A DNA stretch of 64,000 bases from Erythroxylum novogranatense (taxonomy: Eukaryota; Streptophyta; Magnoliopsida; Malpighiales; Erythroxylaceae), in contig CM057231.1 of the NCBI GenBank assembly GCA_029891385.1, forward strand, positions 66,199,103 to 66,263,102, written 5' to 3'. A program made the position numbers and the translations under genes. Position 1 is the stretch's first letter. Each line of letters begins with the position of its first letter. Below the pieces are notes generated by a model, which worked only from the letters and a program-made list of their open reading frames with translations, was not told where the DNA came from and made no database searches. This document shows positions 61,320 through 64,000 of the stretch, piece by piece.

Positions 61320-62591
61320 TCAGAGAAATACCATAACCCCTAAACACAAAGCCACAGTGACCATCGTCAATCTCCCACCGTCCAATCTACCGACTCCATT
61401 TTGATCATCCGCAGTCTGATCAGCGGGATCCTCATCCGACGGAGCATCAGCCTCAGGGGAATCGGCTGTCGCCTTCTTCCTTTTGGTGCTCTTAGGTGCC
61501 GGTGCAGCAGGGGCAGCCTCCTTGAACAACTCTCTAGGAAGCAACACCTTATCAATTTTGTACAGAACCAACGGCTCCTCATCCTTAATAGTCCCCATTA
61601 TCTTCGCCGTTATAACTTTAGTCTGCAAGTTTATCTCCTCCCCGTCATTCTGGACCGTAAAGTCATACTTGTTAGCGCCATCAGTCGCCAACGTGTTCAT
61701 AACCCCGTTGTTAGATTTCAACATCTGCAACGACTGGTAGACCGGGATTCCGTGGTATAATAGTAATGAAACTTTCTGAGCTGCCGTCAAATTCTTGTAC
61801 TTGGGCATGAAGCCGTTGATAACGGTGTCGGTTGGGCAAAATACTGTCAGTCCTCCGTCAAGATTTTCCTCAAACGTGTCCTTTGCTCCAGAAGCTATAA
61901 GCAAGTCGGCGAATGCCTTGCATCCTTGCCGAGACATAATGGCGGTGAGGTTGAGTGTTGGAGCAGCTGTCGGTGCTTCCGCCTCCGCCGAGTTCAAAAC
62001 CTGAAAGCAACAGTTTGCATTTTTGTCCAATCACATCTTAGTTTTTAAGAAGCAATTAATTTGTAAGAGAAAACAAACCTGGCTTATTTGGATAACAGAG
62101 ATGTTGTACGGAATCTCAACTAATGACTTGACATAAACGGCGTTAAGCTTGCCGTCATTGTCTACAGCGCCAAAAGCAACTTTACCGCCTTTGGTGTCGG
62201 TAATGTTGACGTAGCCGGAGGTGCCGTCGGCGGAGCCGGTAGCTTGGAACATGGAGGAGGTTGAAGTAGAGCCGTCGGTGATCTGGTGGAGCTTCTTGGT
62301 GCCGAAGTAATCGACAAGGACGTGGAGGGAGAGGACGTTACGGAGCGTGTAGATGGAAAGTTGCTTGGCCAAGAGAGAAGACATGGCTGCATTGTCGAGG
62401 GCGAGGACGGTGATGGTCTGGCGACGGTTGATTTCGGCGGCAAGGTGAGTGAGGGTGAGGTAATGGTTGAAGGTGGAGAAGTCGGGGTGCTTGGCGAGGA
62501 TGCGGGTAATGTTGTGAGCGAGACAGGCGGGGGAGAAGAAGAAGAGGAAGAGGAAGACTGAGAGAGAGAGAGAGGAGAGTAATGGAGGCAT
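61320..62591 (-). CDS. FLA2: Fasciclin-like arabinogalactan protein, FLA2-like (two exons)
   Basis: A cell-surface, GPI-anchored glycoprotein with two fasciclin domains, a class linked to cell adhesion and wall architecture. Exon 1 (62591-62079) and exon 2 (62000-61320) join in phase 0 across a 78-bp intron (CAG|GTTTG...TTTCAG), giving 397 residues; Arabidopsis FLA2 is about 400. Seen: signal peptide, residues 1-25; first FAS1 domain about 26-171 with H1 text TITVLALDN and H2 text LHVLVDYF; an AP-rich linker (EAPTAAPT, about 179-186); second FAS1 domain about 187-325 with GGLTVFCPTD and YHGIPVYQSL; an AAPAAPAPKS arabinogalactan motif; an acidic linker; and a hydrophobic C-terminus (MVTVALCLGVMVFL) fitting a GPI signal. 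NIT and NLT sites suggest N-glycosylation. The start is the only ATG before the signal peptide. No stops or frameshifts. FLA1 and FLA8 are less similar alternatives. Confidence 0.93.
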
Positions 62592-62830
62592 GTTGATTAT
62601 TAAGAGATTGAATGAATCAAGTGAAAAATAGCGAGATGAAGACGAAAGGGGAAAGCTCTTTTAAAGATGCTCTAAGTGGGGAACGGAATGGAACATCAAC
62701 ATGCCAGCTTGGCATTAAATTAACATAATACTAATTTATGAGCTTAAATACATACAAGAGAAATAGAAAGAAGAAAGTGGCCTTAGGAAACCTATATATA
62801 TATATATATCCTGGTTTTGCATTCTTTCAC
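62592..62830 (-). promoter_or_regulatory. Upstream region of the FLA2-like gene
   Basis: Directly upstream of the start codon. A weak TATA-like CTTTAAAAG lies near 62659 on the minus strand, and a (TA)n run at 62793-62809. No firm promoter elements can be fixed from sequence alone. Confidence 0.35.
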
Positions 62831-64000
62831 TCATTTGTTCAATCCTTTGGAGTCACCAACTAACTGCAAACGTAGTACTCCGTGTGATTTCCAGTGTATG
62901 ATTTTCTGGATGTTAGATAATTATTTTTTTACTAAAAACAACGATGATTCATATAAAAAGAGAAAAGCAAGCACTATTCGTTTTCGAATCTTTCGTGGGG
63001 TTAGGGTTACCAACAACAAATTGCAATGAGCCTATTTCCACCCGGTACCTACTACTAATAAAATATGTTGAATTTAGCAGTTTATTCGAGTGGTTACGAT
63101 GTGGGAGCCACAAGTGTCGGCAGCAAAGATGATATACCAATCTGGCAGTCAGGGTTAACAACTAGGTCTCGCCACGTGGACAGCGGCGGCATAGGTGTGA
63201 CTTCTAAGTTGATATCCACCACCGACGATCTACCCATCCATTTCTTATCCTGTAACTTTTGTTATGGTTAAGATTTCCCTATCAACTACGCTTGCACCCT
63301 AGCTATAGCATAAACTGTACGTGCATCTAGGCTGTACTTTTTTTTTAGAAAATGGTCTTCTACAATCCATCTAGATTTCCTAATAGCTGTTTACTTTGTC
63401 GGGAAAGCAAATGTAATTGACTTTAAAAAAATTAATCAATATTGTAATATTCCCAACAATTCAATATAACTGTAACTAATATCCGTAAGTGCTTGTCAAT
63501 CTTGTGAAGATAATGATTACCTATAATTATCCTTTTTATTATCTAACCTATAGATTGATTTAAAGAAAATAAAACCTAAACAATTATAATAAAATAGGGC
63601 AACAACATTGAATATAGAAATAAGGAATCACTTAAAAACTCTCAATATCAAAAATTAGTATCTAGGTTTCAAATTTTCATAAAACCCTTAATTTATTGAT
63701 ATTTTATTATGTAATTGTTTTATTGATTTATTGGATCACGGAGATCTATAAGATATACTAATAGTGACTTTGACTCTATTAACTAATAATCCTCGTGTTT
63801 TAACTAAATTACTCAATTTAAAGTTTATAAGATTACTTTATTGATTTATGAATCCCTCAATTAGGTTTGACCCTAATTCTAAGATTTATATCTTCCTATA
63901 TTTAAAATTGCAATAAACTCCTTTCGCTTATAGTAGATCGATCTATTCAAATCTAAGATTTCTCATTCTTTACGTATGAAATCGATTATGATCTAATATT
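62831..64000. other. AT-rich intergenic sequence
   Basis: Short frames only, with no family resemblance; no RNA gene or element terminus seen. Confidence 0.55.

Noticed and set aside
61401..62561. Open frames of 85-119 codons on the plus strand
   Set aside because: Antisense shadows of the FLA2-like exons.

Overview
The window reads as nuclear DNA of a flowering plant, most likely a eudicot. The one clearly intact host gene is a two-exon fasciclin-like arabinogalactan protein gene of the FLA2 type (61320-62591, minus). A host-derived exon of CYP707A (ABA 8'-hydroxylase) type sits inside a transposon. Almost everything else is transposable-element DNA: Ty3/gypsy chromoviruses (Tekay/Del-like), an Athila-type gypsy element, a non-autonomous long-LTR element (LARD), two Ty1/copia elements, an En/Spm (CACTA) DNA transposon, an RTE-like LINE and a large palindromic foldback structure. 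The species cannot be named from the sequence.

Layout. 1-4651: 3' end of a Tekay-like element (Tekay-1, plus strand) with a 3.9-kb LTR. 4652-24612: an Athila-type element (minus), from its env-like region to its 5' LTR, interrupted at 9137-20506 by an 11.4-kb LARD with two ~4.5-kb LTRs and a perfect ATTAC target duplication. 24613-29122: 3' half of a second Tekay-like element (Tekay-3, plus) with its 3' LTR. 29123-31306: PBS end and 5' LTR of a copia element (copia-4, minus). 31307-33643 and 53832-54323: two pieces of a third Tekay-like LTR (Tekay-5), split by a 20-kb CACTA transposon (33644-53831). The CACTA element carries a TNP2-like transposase gene, a small two-exon gene of unknown function, a TNPD/Transposase_24-like gene and a captured P450 exon; its TNPD-like gene is broken by a full-length copia element (copia-6, 42086-51818) with a perfect GGATA duplication. 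54329-55540: decayed LINE reverse transcriptase. 56611-60954: a foldback of alternating inverted repeats flanked by 262-bp direct repeats. 60960-61256: tandem duplication downstream of the FLA2-like gene. 62592-64000: AT-rich flank with no gene seen.

The junctions fit one nested insertion: LINE split by Tekay-5, Tekay-5 by copia-4 and by the CACTA element, copia-4 by Tekay-3, Tekay-3 by Athila, Athila by Tekay-1 and by the LARD, and the CACTA element by copia-6. The left window edge lies inside the innermost layer, so the missing halves should lie in mirrored order beyond it. Most TE coding sequence is frameshifted or carries stops. Part of that may be base-calling error, because paired copies repeatedly differ by a missing base at CAG/CTG sites.

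Things most worth a second look: the CYP707A exon captured with both splice sites, the unrecognised small gene inside the CACTA element, the foldback with unusually long flanking duplications next to FLA2, the Tekay-derived LARD with a repeat-loaded U3, and the recurrence of short palindromic motifs in otherwise unrelated elements.
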